DNA of 64,000 nucleotides from DASQFQ01 sp963722815 (lineage in GTDB: Bacteria; Actinomycetota; Thermoleophilia; Solirubrobacterales; Solirubrobacteraceae): assembly GCA_963722815.1 (NCBI GenBank), contig CAVROM010000009.1:124001-188000 (forward strand), read 5' to 3'. The notes beneath the pieces were generated by a model. That model saw only the letters and a program-made list of their open reading frames with translations. It was not told the DNA's origin and made no database searches. Positions 17,368 to 28,908 of the stretch are shown in pieces; positions within the stretch are counted from its first letter, which is position 1; the number at the start of each line of letters is the position of its first letter. The position numbers and the translations under genes were made by a program.

Positions 17368-19298
17368 CCCTCCTCGACCGCATCGGCGGCCCCCAAGACC
17401 TCCAGTCGCTCTCCGACGAGGAGCTGCAGCAGGTCGCCCAGGAGGTCCGCGAGCTGCTGATCGACACGGTGGGGGAGATCGGCGGCCACTTCGGCGCCAA
17501 CCTCGGCGCCTGCGAGATCGCGGTCGCGCTCCACAGCCTGCTCGACTCGCCGACCGACAAGATCCTCTGGGACGTCGGCCACCAGGCGTACCCGCACAAG
17601 ATCCTCACCGGCCGCCGCGACCAGATCGCCACGATCCGCAAGTACGCCGGCCTCGCGCCGTTCTGCAGCATCTTCGAGAGCGAGCACGACATCATGGGCG
17701 CCGGCCACGCGTCGACCTCGATCGGCTACGCGGTCGGGCTCAAGGAGGCGATGCGCCACGGCGTCGGCACCCCGGGCCGCGTCGCCGCCGTGATCGGCGA
17801 CGGCGCCATGACCGGCGGGGTCGCCTTCGAGGCGATCCACCAGGCCGGCGGCCTCGGCACGCCGCTCGTCGTCGTGCTCAACGACAACGGCATGTCGATC
17901 TCGCCCAACGTCGGCGCGCTCTCGCGCTACTTCAACCGCGTCCGCCTCGAGCCCAAGATGTGGCGCGCGCGCGAGGACGTGGAGGAGAAGCTGACCAAGC
18001 TCCCGGCCGGCATCGGCGCGCGCTTCGAGCGCCTCGGCCCGCAGCTCAAGGAGTCGATCAAGGCGCTCACCTCACCTGGCCTGCTGTGGGAGGAGCTCGA
18101 CTGGGCCTACGTCGGCGTCATCGACGGCCACGACGTCGGCTCGATGCGCGCCGCGCTGCGCCAGGCCTTCGAGGCCGAGCGCCCCGTCGTCGTCCATGTC
18201 GCCACCGTCAAGGGCAAGGGCTTCGCGCCCGCCGAGGAGGGCGGCCTCGAGGGCATGGAGAAGTGGCATGCCGCGAAGCCGAAGTCGATCGCCAAGCGCA
18301 TGCCGGCGCCGGCCGCCGCCAAGCCGACCGGCGCCAAGCCCGCCCCGCCGCAGTACACCCAGGTGTTCGGCGAGGCGCTCGTGCGCGAGTGCCACCGCGA
18401 CGAGCGCGTGATCGGCATCACCGCGGCGATGAACTCCGGCACCGGCCTCTCGATCCTCCAGAAGGCGCTGCCGGAGCGTTACTTCGACGTCGGGATCGCC
18501 GAGCAGCAGGCGGTGCTGTTCGCCTCCGGCCTCGCGCTCCAGGGCGCCCGCCCGGTGTGCGCGATCTACTCGACGTTCCTGCAGCGCGCCTACGACCAGA
18601 TCGTCCACGACGTCTGCCTCCAGAACCTGCCGGTCACGTTCTGCATGGACCGCGCCGGCCTCGTCGGCGACGACGGCCCGACCCACCACGGCGCGTTCGA
18701 CATCGCCTACCTGCGATGCCTGCCCAACATCACGCTGATGGCGCCGCGCGACGAGGCGATGCTCGTCCACATGCTCCACACCGCGCTGCTGCACGACGGC
18801 CCGGCCGGCATCCGCTACCCGCGCGGGGAGGGCGTCGGCGTCGAGCTCCCCGCCCAGCCGCAGCCGCTCGCGATCGGCACCGGCGAGATCCTCCGCGAGG
18901 GCGAGCGCGTGGCGATCCTCGGCTACGGCACCGGCGTGGGCAAGGCGCTCGGCGCCGCCGACATCCTCGCCGAGGGCGGGCTCGACGTGACCGTCGCCGA
19001 CGCCCGCTTCGCCAAGCCGCTAGACACCGGGCTGCTGGCCCAGCTCGCGGCCGAGCACGACCTGCTCGTGACCGTCGAGGAGGGCGTGCTGGCCGGCGGC
19101 TTCGGCTCCGGCGTATGGGAGTCGCTCTCCGACGGCGGCGCCGCGCCGCGCATCCTCAGGGTCGGCCTGCCCGACTGCTACGTGACCCACGGAGCGCCGA
19201 AATTGCTCCATGAAGAGGTGGGTTACACGGCAGAGCGGATTGCCGAGCGCATCGAGGCCGCCGTCATGGATCCGCGCGGCTCGCTGGCCTCCGCGTAG
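17364..19298 (+). CDS. dxs: 1-deoxy-D-xylulose-5-phosphate synthase
   Basis: 644 residues; pyruvate plus glyceraldehyde-3-phosphate to DXP, the first step of the MEP isoprenoid pathway, with thiamine diphosphate. Motifs: HQAYPHKILTGR, GDGAMTGGVAFEAIHQAGG (ThDP/Mg site), AEQQAVLFASGLALQG with the catalytic glutamate, and DRAGLVGDDGPTHHGAFD. The Ala/Pro/Lys linker at about 310-335 separates domains. ATG 17364 overlaps the ispA stop. In related genomes dxs is followed closely by tlyA; here an 8 kb insertion intervenes. Confidence 0.97.
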   Translation: MTLLDRIGGPQDLQSLSDEELQQVAQEVRELLIDTVGEIGGHFGANLGACEIAVALHSLLDSPTDKILWDVGHQAYPHKILTGRRDQIATIRKYAGLAPFCSIFESEHDIMGAGHASTSIGYAVGLKEAMRHGVGTPGRVAAVIGDGAMTGGVAFEAIHQAGGLGTPLVVVLNDNGMSISPNVGALSRYFNRVRLEPKMWRAREDVEEKLTKLPAGIGARFERLGPQLKESIKALTSPGLLWEELDWAYVGVIDGHDVGSMRAALRQAFEAERPVVVHVATVKGKGFAPAEEGGLEGMEKWHAAKPKSIAKRMPAPAAAKPTGAKPAPPQYTQVFGEALVRECHRDERVIGITAAMNSGTGLSILQKALPERYFDVGIAEQQAVLFASGLALQGARPVCAIYSTFLQRAYDQIVHDVCLQNLPVTFCMDRAGLVGDDGPTHHGAFDIAYLRCLPNITLMAPRDEAMLVHMLHTALLHDGPAGIRYPRGEGVGVELPAQPQPLAIGTGEILREGERVAILGYGTGVGKALGAADILAEGGLDVTVADARFAKPLDTGLLAQLAAEHDLLVTVEEGVLAGGFGSGVWESLSDGGAAPRILRVGLPDCYVTHGAPKLLHEEVGYTAERIAERIEAAVMDPRGSLASA

Positions 19299-19332
19299 TA
19301 CCTGCGTCTAGGGCCCTTTAGAAACACCTACT

Positions 19333-19357
19333 GACACTCCGACAAATGTTGGGTGTC
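19333..19357 (+). promoter_or_regulatory. Hairpin covering the start codon of the Ig-repeat gene
   Basis: GACAC pairs with GTGTC and an inner CCGAC pairs with GTTGG around an AAAT loop. The GTG start at 19353 lies within the 3' arm, so the fold would hide the start site. Confidence 0.35.
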
Positions 19358-22300
19358 CCCCCGCACGTTCATCCCTGCGTTCCTTGGGTTCGTCTGCCTG
19401 CTGCTCGGCGCCGCCACGCCCGCTCACGCGGCCGACACGCCGTTCAGCCAGCGCTACGCGCAGACCATGCGGGGCAGCATCGAGGCGACCGGCAACCAGC
19501 TCCTGACCTGCCCGGCCGCGGCGGCGGGCTGCACCAACGCGCGTGCGCGCACCGGCAGCCTGGCCACGATGAACAACAACTACAACATGGGCTACGTCGA
19601 CGTGGACAGCGACGCGGCCACGGTCAACTCGTCGAGCGCGACGCTGACGGTGCCCGCGGGCGCGACCGTCGCCTGGGCCGGCCTCTACTGGGGCGCCGAC
19701 ACGTCGGCCGGCACCGGCGGCTCGGCCGCGCCGAACGCCGCCAACCGCGGGACGGTCAGCTTCAAGGCCGGCTCGGGCGCGTACCAGACGGTCTCGGCGG
19801 CGGCGGGCGACGTGCTGACCTCGACCGGGGCTGCGACGCGCTACCGCGCGTTCGCCAACGTCACGTCGCTGGTCGCAGGTAACGACACCTACACCGTCGC
19901 CAACGTCCAGACCGGCCGCGGCGACGATCGCTTCGCCGGCTGGTCGCTCGTCGTCGCCTACCAGGACGCGAGCCAGGCGATTCACCGGGTCAGCGTCTAC
20001 GACGGCCTCGGCACGGTCGACGCCACGCACACGTTCTCGACCACCATCGCGCCGTTCTACACGCCCGCGAGCGGCGCGGTCGTGACGAAGACCGGGCTGC
20101 TCGCGTTCGAGGGCGACGCCGGGCTGCAGACCGAGGTGGCGACGTTCAACGGCACGGCGCTGACCGACTCGGTCAACACGCTCAACAACCTCGAGAACTC
20201 CTCGATGACCGTCGACGGCGTCTACATGAGCGGCCGCAACCCCTCGTACAACAACACGCAGGGCACGGACATCGACGTCTTCAACAACACCGGGCTGCTC
20301 GCCAACCATCAGAGCTCGGCGATGCTGGCGTTCTCCTCGACCCAGGACCTGTTCGTCCCGTCCGCGCTGTGGCTGGTCTCCGACGAGGGCCCGGCGTCGA
20401 ACACGAGCGGCCCGAGCATCGGCGGCATCGCCCGCGACGGCTCGACGCTGACCGCCAACCCCGGCGGCTGGGACGGCACGCCAACGATCACCTACGACTA
20501 CCAGTGGCAGCGCTGTGACGGCTCCGGCAACAACTGCGTGAACATCCCAGGAGCGACCGGCGGCACCTACACGCTCGGCCCCGGCGACGTCGGCAGCACG
20601 ATCCGCGTCGTCGTCACCGCGGCCAACGGCGCCGGCTCCTCGAACCCGGCCACCTCGCCCGCCACCGGCACGATCAGCCAGCTCGCGCCGAGCAACATCA
20701 CGCTCCCCGCCGTCAGCGGCGTCGCCCAGGACGACCAGACGCTGACCACCACGCTCGGCGGCTGGAACGGCACCTCTCCGCTCGACTACGACGTCCAGTG
20801 GCAGCGCTGCGACGCCTCCGGCAACAACTGCGCGGACATCGCCGGCGCCACCGCCTGGAGCTACGTGCTCAGCGGCGCCGACGTCGGCTCGACGATCCGC
20901 AGCGAGGTGACCGCCTCCAACGCCGCCGGCTCGGCCACCGCGCATTCGGCCCCGTCCGGCGCGGTCGACCCGGTCGCGCCGGTCAACACCGCCGCCCCGG
21001 CCCTCTCCGGCGTGGCGCGCGACGGCCAGACGCTGAGCGCGAGCACCGGCACCTGGACCGGCACCGACCCGATCGCCTACACCTACCAGTGGCAGCGCTG
21101 CGACGCCGGCGGCGGCAACTGCGGCGACATCGCGGGGGAGACCGGCTCGAGCTACGACCTGGCCGCCGCCGACATCGGCCACTCCGTGCGCGTGCAGGTG
21201 ACCGGCACCAACGTCGCGGGCCACGCCACCGCGAGCTCCGCGCCGACCACCGCGGTCATCCCCGACCCGCCCGCCAACACGGTCGCGCCGGCGCTCTCCG
21301 GCACCGCGCAGGACGGCTCGACGCTGACGCTGGACGACGGCAGCTGGAGCGGCACCGGCCCGCTCGCCTTCGACGTCGTGTGGCAGCGCTGCGACGCCGC
21401 CGGCGCCAACTGCGTCAGCGTATCGCTGGGGAGACCGGCACGAGCTACACCTGACCGCCGCCGACATCGACGCCACCATCCGCGCGCTGGTCACCGCCTC
21501 GAACGTCGCCGGCGTCGCCGCCGCGCAGACCGCGCCGACGACCGTCGTCGCGCCCGAGCCGCCGGCCAACACGGTCGCGCCCGTCGTGGGCGGCACGCGC
21601 GTCGACGGCGAGACGCTGAGCTCCGACGACGGCACCTGGAGCGGCACGCAGCCGATCCTCTTCACCTACCAGTGGCAGCGCTGCGACGGCCCGATCTGCA
21701 CGGACATCACGGGCGAGACCGCCTCGAGCTACGACTTGACGGCCACCGACATCGGCCACGACGTGCGCGCGGTCGTCACCGCCGCGAACGACGCCGGCGC
21801 CGCCTCCGCCTCCTCGGCGGTCGCCGTCCCGGTCGCGCCCGCGCCGCCGGTCAGCGTCGTCGCGCCGACCACGACCGGGACCCCGCTCGCCGGCCAGACG
21901 CTGACCGCGCACGACGGCACGTGGGACGGCTCGCAGCCGATGACCCCTGCCTACCAGTGGCAGCGCTGCGACGCCGCCGGCGCCAACTGCGCCGACATCG
22001 CCGGCGAGATCGGGTCGAGTCACGTTCTCGCCGACGACGACGCCGGCCACACCGTGCGCGTCGAGGTGACCTACACCAACGCCGCCGGCAGCGACACCGG
22101 CCACAGCACGCCGAGCGCGGTCGTGCAGGGCAACGCGCCGGTCAGCACGACCGACCCGTCGCTGTCCGGCACCGCGCGCGACGGCCAGGCGCTGACGCTC
22201 GACGACGGCGACTGGAGCGGCACGCCGGCGCTCGTGCCCAGCTACCAGTGGCAGCGCTGCGACGCGTCCGGCAACGCCTGCGCCGACATCGCCGGCGAGA

Positions 22301-25300
22301 CCGGGCTGAGCTACACGCTCCAGGGCGCCGACGTCGGCCACACCGTGCGCGCGGTCGTGACCGTCACCAACGCCTGGGGCGAGGCCTCCGAGGCCGCCGA
22401 CCCGAGCGCGGTCGTGCTCGCCGCGCCGCCCGCGGTGACGATCGACCCGTTCGTGACCGGCACCGCCGTCGACGGCCAGACGGTCAGCGCCGATCCCGGC
22501 GTGTGGGCGGGCACCGGACCGGTCGACTTCACCTACCAGTGGCTGCGCTGCGACCTCGACGGCACGCACTGCTCCGACATCGTCGGAGCCACCGACGAGG
22601 ATTACACGCTGACGAGCGCCGACGCCGACCACGGCATCCGCGTGGAGGTCACCGGCACCAACGCGGCCGGCTCGGCCGCCGGCACCTCGCCGGTCGCCGC
22701 GGTCAACGCGCTCGCGCCGCAGAACACCGCCCCGCCGGAGATCTCGGGCTCGCTCGTCGACGGCCACACGCTCACCGCTGACCACGGGACCTGGTCCGGC
22801 ACCACGCCGCTCCACTTCGACTACCAGTGGCTCCGCTGCGACGCCGACGGCACGAACTGCGCGGCGATCCCGGGAGCGACCGGCAGCAGCTACGACCTCA
22901 CCGGCGACGACGTCGGCCACGAGATCCTCGTCTCGGTCCTGGCCTCCAACTCGGCCGGCAGCGCCCAGGCCGCCTCGGTGCCCGCGGGCGACGCCGTCGA
23001 GGCCGACCCGCCGCACGCGGTCACGGCCCCGGCCGTCAGCGGCAGCGCGCACGATGGCGGCACGCTGAGCGCCGACACCGGAAGCTTCACCGGCACCGAC
23101 CCGATCGCGTACACGTACCAGTGGCAGCGCTGCGACGCCGACGGCACGCATTGCGCGGACATCGCCGGGGCCACGACCAGCACCTACTCGCTCGCGAGCG
23201 ACGACATCGGCCACGCCGTGCGCGTCGTCGTCACCGGCACCAACGTCGTCGGCGACGACACCGCGAACTCGACGCCGAGCGCCGCCGTCACCGCCGCGCC
23301 GCCGGTGAGCACGACCGCGCCGAGCATCGCCGGCGTGACCGTCGACGGCCAGACGCTGACCGCCGGCCACGGCTCCTTCTCCGGCACCGGCCCGCTCGAC
23401 TACACCTACCAGTGGCAGCGCTGCGACGCCGACGGCACCCACTGCGCCGACCTGCCCGGCGCCACTGGCTCGACCTACGACCTCGTCTCGAGCGACGTCG
23501 GCGGCGCGGTGCGCGTCATCGTCACGGCGACCAACGGCGCCGGCAGCGACAGCGCGACCTCCTCGGCGACGACCGAGGTGCTCGCCCTCGCGCCCACGAA
23601 CGCCACCCCGCCGTCGATCTCCGGCACGCCGCTCGACGGCCGCACGCTGACCGTCGACCCCGGCACGTGGTCGGGCACGCAGCCGATCGGCTTCGGCTAC
23701 CAGTGGCAGCGCTGCGACGCCGACGGCTCGGGCTGCGTCGACATCCTCGGCGCCACCGGCGACACCTACACGCTGGTGCCGGGCGACATCGACCACGTCA
23801 TCCAGGTCGCCGTGACCGCCACCAACGTCGGCGGCAGCGCCCAGAGCGGCTCGGCCCAGACCGCGCCCGCCCAGGCGGCGCCGCCGGTCAACGCAGTCGT
23901 CCCGGTCGTCAGCGGCACGCTCGAGGACGGCTCGACGCTGAGCGCCACGAGCGGCACGTGGAGCGGCACCGACCCGATCGCCTACACCTACCAGTGGCAG
24001 CGCTGCGACGCCGACGGCACGCACTGCGCCGACATCTCGGGGGGCACCGGCTCGACCTACGACCTCACGCCCGCCGATGTCGGCCACGCGATCGTGGTCG
24101 AGGTCACCGCGACCAACGCCGCCGGCGAGGATGCCGCGACCTCCGCGCCGGGCGCGAGCGTGGCGGTCGACCCGCCTGCGACGTCCGGCACCCCGGCCGC
24201 CGCCGGCACGCCGGTCGACGGTCAGACGCTGACCGCCGACCCCGGCGCGTGGACCGGCACGGGCCCGATCGACTTCACCTACCAGTGGCAGCGTTGCGAA
24301 GCCGCGGGCGCCAACTGCGTAGATATCGCGGGCGAGACTGGGTCGAGTTACATTCTCGGCTCCGATGACGTCGGCTCGACCGTGCGCGTGATCGTGACCG
24401 GCGACAATGGCGAGCAGACCTCGGTCCCGTCCACGACAGTCGGCCCGATCGACGCCGCGCCGCCGGTCTCCGTGATCGCGCCGACCGTCTCGGGCACCGC
24501 CGGCGCCGGCCACACGCTGACCGCGGGCGACGGCACCTGGGGCGGCACGCACCCGCTCGACTACACGTACCAGTGGCAGCGCTGCGGGGCCGATGGCTCG
24601 AACTGCGTCGACATCGGCGGCGCCACCGACAAGACCTACGACCTGACCGACACCGACGTCGGCCACGCGATCCGCGTGGAGGTCACGGCCACCAACGCCG
24701 CCGGCGACGACACCGCCGTCTCCGCGCCGACCGCCGCGACGCTGCCCGCGCCGCCGGTCAACACAACCCAGCCCGCGGCGCCGGGCGGCACGGGCGTCGA
24801 CGGCGGCACGCTGACGGCCGACCCCGGCACGTGGAGCGGCGACGCCCCGATCGACTTCACGTACCAGTGGCAGCGCTGCGACGCCGACGGCACCCACTGC
24901 ACCGACATCTCGGGGGCCACCGACGACACCTACCCGCCCGGTGCCGCCGACGTCGGCCACGCGATCGTGGTCGTGGTCACGGCGACGAACCCCGGCGGCT
25001 CGACGAGCCAGACCTCCGCGCCGTCGACGCCGGTGAGCGCAGCGCCGCCCGCCAACGCGACCCCGCCGAGCGTCACCGGCGACCCGTCCGACGGCGCCAC
25101 GCTGACGGTCGACCCCGGCACCTGGACCGGCACCCAGCCCGACCTCACCTACCAGTGGCAGCGCTGCGACGCCGACGGCACGAACTGCGTCGACATCTCC
25201 GGGGCCACCGACCACACCTACACGCTGGGCTCCGACGACGTCGGCCACGCCGTCACGGTCGTGGTCACCGCCACCAACCCGGCGGGCGACGCGACGTCGA

Positions 25301-26874
25301 CCGCGCCCGCCACGCCCGCCGTCGCCGCGACCGCGCCGCATGACACCACCCCGCCGGTGGTGGGCGGGACCGTCGAGCCGGGCGGCACGCTGACCGCGGG
25401 CGACGGCACCTGGAGCGGCACCACGCCGGTCGACTTCACCTACCAGTGGCAGCGCTGCGACGCCGACGGCACGAACTGCGTGGACATCACCGGGGCCACC
25501 GGCGACACCTACACGCTCGGCGACGACGACCTCGGCCACACCGTCGTGGTGGTCGTGACCGCCACCAACGCCGCCGGCACCGACACCGCGACGAGCGCGC
25601 CGAGCGCCGTGCTCCTGGCGCCGCCGGCCAACACGACGCCGCCGTCGATCTCGGGCGCCAAGGAGCTCGGCTCCGTCCTCACCGCCGACCCCGGCACGTG
25701 GTCCGGCAGCGGCCCGCTCGACATGACGTACCAGTGGCAGCGCTGCGACTCCTTCGGCCACAACTGCGTCGACATCGCCGGTGCAACTGACGACAGCTAC
25801 ACGCTGGGCGCCGACGACGTCGGGCACACGATCAAGGTCGTCGTGACCGCGAGCAACGCCGCGGGCTCGGACAGCGCCGGCACGCCGGCCGGGCCGGCGG
25901 TGACGGACCCGACGCCGGATCCGGACCCGACCCCGACGCCCACGCCGTCTCCCACGCCTTCGCCGACGCCCACGCCGAAGCCGGCGACCTCGGTGCCGAG
26001 CGGCAACGGCACGCCGTCCGGGCCGGTCTCGAGCGCGTCCGCCTTCGGCGGCCTCGGCGGCGCGGACCTCGGCAGCGTCCCGGGCTCGCTCGTCAGCGAC
26101 GTGAGCTGCCAGCAGCTGCTCGGCAACTCCAAGTACCGCCGCGCCGAGGCCAAGGGCATCGGCACGGTCCGGCTGCGCGCCTACGCCAAGGGCCCCGCGA
26201 CCAAGAACTCGCCGGTGCGCGTGACCACGCAGATCACCCGCGGCAAGGCGAAGAAGGTCACCTACAAGCTCGACGGCCGCAAGCTCAAGTCCAGGCGCAA
26301 GGGCCGCTGGAACGCCGTGATCACGCCGCAGAAGCTGCAGCGGATCGGCGTCCACAAGCTCGTCGCGACGGTCAAGGGCAAGCAGAAGAAGGCCAAGAAG
26401 GTCCTCTCCCTCAAGCTCACGACCGTGACCTGCCGCACGCTGTTCACGGCCCAGCGGTGGCGCACGTTCTCCGGCGCCGGCCTGCGCCTGCGGATCGACT
26501 CGCGGTCGGCGATGGAGGCCATCTCCTTCAAGCTGCCGGGCGTGCTGCTGCCGCGCCAGGTCAAGGCGAAGCGCACGATCGGCTTCATGCGCGTGTTCGT
26601 CGCCGGCGAGAGCCGCCGCCGCCGCTACTCGCTCAAGCTCGCGCCGAAGGGCAAGAAGACGCCGCTCGTGCGGGGCGCCGGCAAGCCCACGGTGACGATG
26701 GGCAAGGGCAAGATCACGGTGGCCGGCCTGCCCGCGCGCACCGCGGTGGCCGAGCTCACGATGTACCGCCTCAAGAAGGTCGACGGCGCGCCGAAGCGCA
26801 ACGCCTTCAAGCTGAAGGCGCGCATCGCGCCCACGGGCCCGACGCTCAAGGTCCGCACCAAGCGCCTGCGCTAG
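19353..26874 (+). CDS. Giant secreted protein with 19 Ig-like repeats (reading frame interrupted near 21.42 kb)
   Basis: About 2,506 residues when two frame breaks are corrected: near 21415-21421 (two extra bases best fit the repeat length) and near 21447 (one base missing from a C run). Signal peptide MSPRTFIPAFLGFVCLLLGA with cleavage near AHAADT. Residues about 30-340 are a domain met at the N-terminus of other large actinobacterial surface proteins (DVDSDAATVNSSSATLTVPAGATVAWAGLYWG). Then 19 repeats of about 97 residues, each with a disulfide-ready WQRCDADGTNC-type loop. A TPTPSPTPSP linker leads to a lysine/arginine-rich 270-residue C-terminal region; no LPXTG or membrane anchor. Likely adhesin or cell-surface stalk. 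It splits the dxs-tlyA synteny. Confidence 0.85.
20412..25911 (+). repeat. 19 tandem Ig-like coding repeats, period about 291 bp
   Basis: Each unit reads roughly SGT..DG.TL.AD.GTWSGT.P..YTYQWQRCD..G.NC.DI.GAT..TY.L...DVGH.IRV.VTATN.AG, with Cys pairs eight residues apart. Units differ by substitutions, so this is divergent protein repetition and not identical DNA copies; units 10-19 are the most alike. Confidence 0.9.
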
Positions 26875-27203
26875 GCGCGGACCCAGCGGGTCAGCGACAC
26901 CAGCGTCAGCTGGAGCGCGCCCACGACGGCGAGCACGAGCCCGCCCGCGAGGTCGCCGGAGATGCCGAGGCCGATCGCGCCGCCGGCCATGGCCGCGACC
27001 AGCATCAGGTCGAACGACTGGTGGGCGCTGATGGGGAGGGCGTCCGGCCCGGCGAGCGCGATGCCGACGAGCGCGGCGCCGAGCGAGACGCCGGCGACCA
27101 GCCCTGCGGGCGCGGCGCCGATCAGGAAGGGGCCCGCGAGCAGCATGAGGCCGCCCAGCAGCTCGAGCGCGCTGTGGAGGGGGAGTGAGATGGATCGGGT
27201 CAC
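26871..27203 (-). CDS. Small integral membrane protein, 110 aa
   Basis: Four likely membrane spans in 110 residues (LELLGGLMLLAGPFLIGAAPAG, LVAGVSLGAALVGIALAG, FDLMLVAAMAGGAIGLG, LAGGLVLAVVGALQLTLVSL), short basic C-terminus TRWVRA. GTG at 27203 begins VTRSISLPLHSALELLGG; the open frame extends further upstream but there it is antisense to tlyA. Resembles SPW-repeat or DUF-type actinobacterial membrane proteins only in general form. Its stop shares CTAG with the Ig-repeat gene. Confidence 0.72.
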   Translation of the reverse strand: MTRSISLPLHSALELLGGLMLLAGPFLIGAAPAGLVAGVSLGAALVGIALAGPDALPISAHQSFDLMLVAAMAGGAIGLGISGDLAGGLVLAVVGALQLTLVSLTRWVRA

Positions 27204-27265
27204 GTAGCCCAGGATGGGGGAGGGTGGCCCGAATGTCTGTGAGAGCGGGCACATCCCCGACCGTC

Positions 27266-27271
27266 TACCGT
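27266..27271 (+). promoter_or_regulatory. -10 box TACCGT, leaderless geometry
   Basis: TACCGT ends seven bases before the tlyA GTG at 27279, no Shine-Dalgarno sequence. Confidence 0.45.
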
Positions 27272-27278
27272 TCCGGCT

Positions 27279-28013
27279 GTGGCCCGGGTCCGCCTCGACT
27301 CTCTGCTGGCGGAGCGCGGGCTCTTCCCGTCCCGCAGCCGCGCCGCGGCAGCGGTGATGGCGGGCCACGTCCGGCTCGGCCCCGGCGACGCGAAAGCCGC
27401 CAAGCCGGGCCAGCTCGTGGAGCCCGACGTCGAGCTCGGGGTCGACGCGCCGCCGCCGTACGTCTCGCGCGGCGGGATCAAGCTGCGCAACGCGCTCGAC
27501 GCGCTGGGGGTCGACCCCGCCGGCCGGCGCTGTCTCGACGTCGGCGCCTCGACCGGTGGCTTCACCGACTGCCTGCTGCAGGCGGGCGCGGAGCACGTGA
27601 TCGCGCTCGACGTCGCCTACGGGGAGCTCGACTGGTCGCTGCGGGAGCATCCGCGGGTGACGGTGATCGAGCGCGTCAACGCACGGGCGCTGGAGCCCTC
27701 GCAGCTGCCCTACGCGCCCGACCTGATCGTCGTCGACGTCAGCTTCATCTCGCTGCGCAAGGTGCTCCCGGCGGTGCTGGCCTGCGCGGCCGAGCGCTTC
27801 GACGCCCTGGCGATGGTCAAGCCGCAGTTCGAGGCCGGGCGCGAGCATGTGAGCCGCGGCGGCGTGGTCCGCGACCCGGAGGCGCGGCAGGCCGCGATCG
27901 ACGCCGTGTCCGCGTCCGCCGTCGAGCTCGGCTACGACGTGCGCGGCACGGCCGAGTCCGGCCTGCCGGGCCCGGCCGGAAACGTCGAGACGTTCGTGTG
28001 GATCGCGCGATGA
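27279..28013 (+). CDS. tlyA: 16S/23S rRNA 2'-O-methyltransferase TlyA
   Basis: 244 residues. N-terminal S4 RNA-binding domain (VRLDSLLAERGLFPSRSRAAAAVMAGHVRL) then an FtsJ-like Rossmann methyltransferase: CLDVGASTGGFTDCLLQAGA for SAM, VVDVSFISL, and MVKPQFEAGREHVSRGGVVRD. TlyA of actinobacteria methylates both rRNAs, and its loss gives capreomycin resistance in mycobacteria. GTG 27279 follows a -10 box; the stop overlaps the nadK ATG. It belongs to the conserved tlyA-nadK-recN order. Confidence 0.94.
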   Translation: MARVRLDSLLAERGLFPSRSRAAAAVMAGHVRLGPGDAKAAKPGQLVEPDVELGVDAPPPYVSRGGIKLRNALDALGVDPAGRRCLDVGASTGGFTDCLLQAGAEHVIALDVAYGELDWSLREHPRVTVIERVNARALEPSQLPYAPDLIVVDVSFISLRKVLPAVLACAAERFDALAMVKPQFEAGREHVSRGGVVRDPEARQAAIDAVSASAVELGYDVRGTAESGLPGPAGNVETFVWIAR

Positions 28014-28858
28014 GGGCGGTCGTCAAGACCCACCGCCGCCGCAACGGCGGCTCGGCCGACGCCCTGAGCGAGCTCGTCCACGCCGCGCGGCGTGCCGGCG
28101 CGACGCTCGTGTTCGACGCGGACGAAGTCCGCAAGCACGGCCTCGAGCGCGGCGAGGGGATCGAGCTCGTCGAGACGCACGACACCGACGTCGACCTCTG
28201 CATCGTGCTCGGCGGCGACGGCACGATCCTCACCGGCCTGCGCGACTTCGCCGGCACCGGCGTCCCCGTCTTCGCGATCAACTTCGGCGAGGTCGGCTTC
28301 CTCGCCACGCTCGACCCCGACGGGCTGGGGGAGGACTTCGACCGCGCGTTCGCCGGCGACTTCGAGCGGCTCGAGCTGCCGACCATCCAGGTCGGCCGCC
28401 CGGACGGCACCTGGACCGCCATCAACGACATCTCCGTCCACCGCAAGCCCGGGATGCGCGTCGCCGACCTCGCCTACGGCCTGGCGGGCGAGGAGATCGG
28501 GCGCGTGCGCTGCGACGGGCTCGTCGTCGCCACCCCGCAGGGCTCGACCGGCTACAACCTCGCCAACGGCGGCCCGATTCTGGCCTGGGGCGTGCGCGGC
28601 TTCGTGGTCTCCTTCATCGCCCCGCACTCGCTGACCGCGCGGGCGCTCGTGGTCGCGCCCGACGACCTGTTGACGATCAACAACGCGAGCCGCGAGGAGC
28701 CGGTCGAGGTCCACGTCGACGGCCGCCCGGCCTGCGAGCTGCCCTCGGGGGAGGACATCCACGTCGAGTTCGCGCTCTCGCAGGCGACGCTCGCGCAGCT
28801 CCCCGGGGCGAGCTTCTACCACCGCCTGCGCGAGCGCTTCGGACGGCTGGCGAAGTAG
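28010..28858 (+). CDS. nadK: NAD kinase
   Basis: 282 residues from ATG 28010 overlapping the tlyA stop; the open frame further upstream is antisense noise inside tlyA. Phosphorylates NAD to NADP. Signatures: LGGDGTILTGLR (GGDGT), NFGEVGFLATL, INDISVHRKPG (NE/D motif), and DGLVVATPQGSTGYNLANGGPIL. Length matches bacterial ATP-NAD kinases. It supplies NADP and precedes recN in many actinobacteria; here a two-gene cassette separates them. Confidence 0.95.
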   Translation: MRAVVKTHRRRNGGSADALSELVHAARRAGATLVFDADEVRKHGLERGEGIELVETHDTDVDLCIVLGGDGTILTGLRDFAGTGVPVFAINFGEVGFLATLDPDGLGEDFDRAFAGDFERLELPTIQVGRPDGTWTAINDISVHRKPGMRVADLAYGLAGEEIGRVRCDGLVVATPQGSTGYNLANGGPILAWGVRGFVVSFIAPHSLTARALVVAPDDLLTINNASREEPVEVHVDGRPACELPSGEDIHVEFALSQATLAQLPGASFYHRLRERFGRLAK

Positions 28859-28908
28859 CGGCCGCTGGGTTAGCCTCGTCGGCGACGACCGACAAGGCGG
28901 GATGGGCA

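Noticed and set aside
20412..25911. CRISPR array or other nucleotide repeat array
   Set aside because: Period is about 291 bases, in frame, with synonymous and amino-acid divergence between units; this is a protein repeat.
21445..27252. 1,935-codon open frame on the minus strand opposite the Ig-repeat gene
   Set aside because: It is a mirror of the plus-strand repeats: codon bias of a GC-rich gene leaves one antisense frame open. The product is low-complexity Arg/Gly/Ala/Val and has no start signals or known domain.
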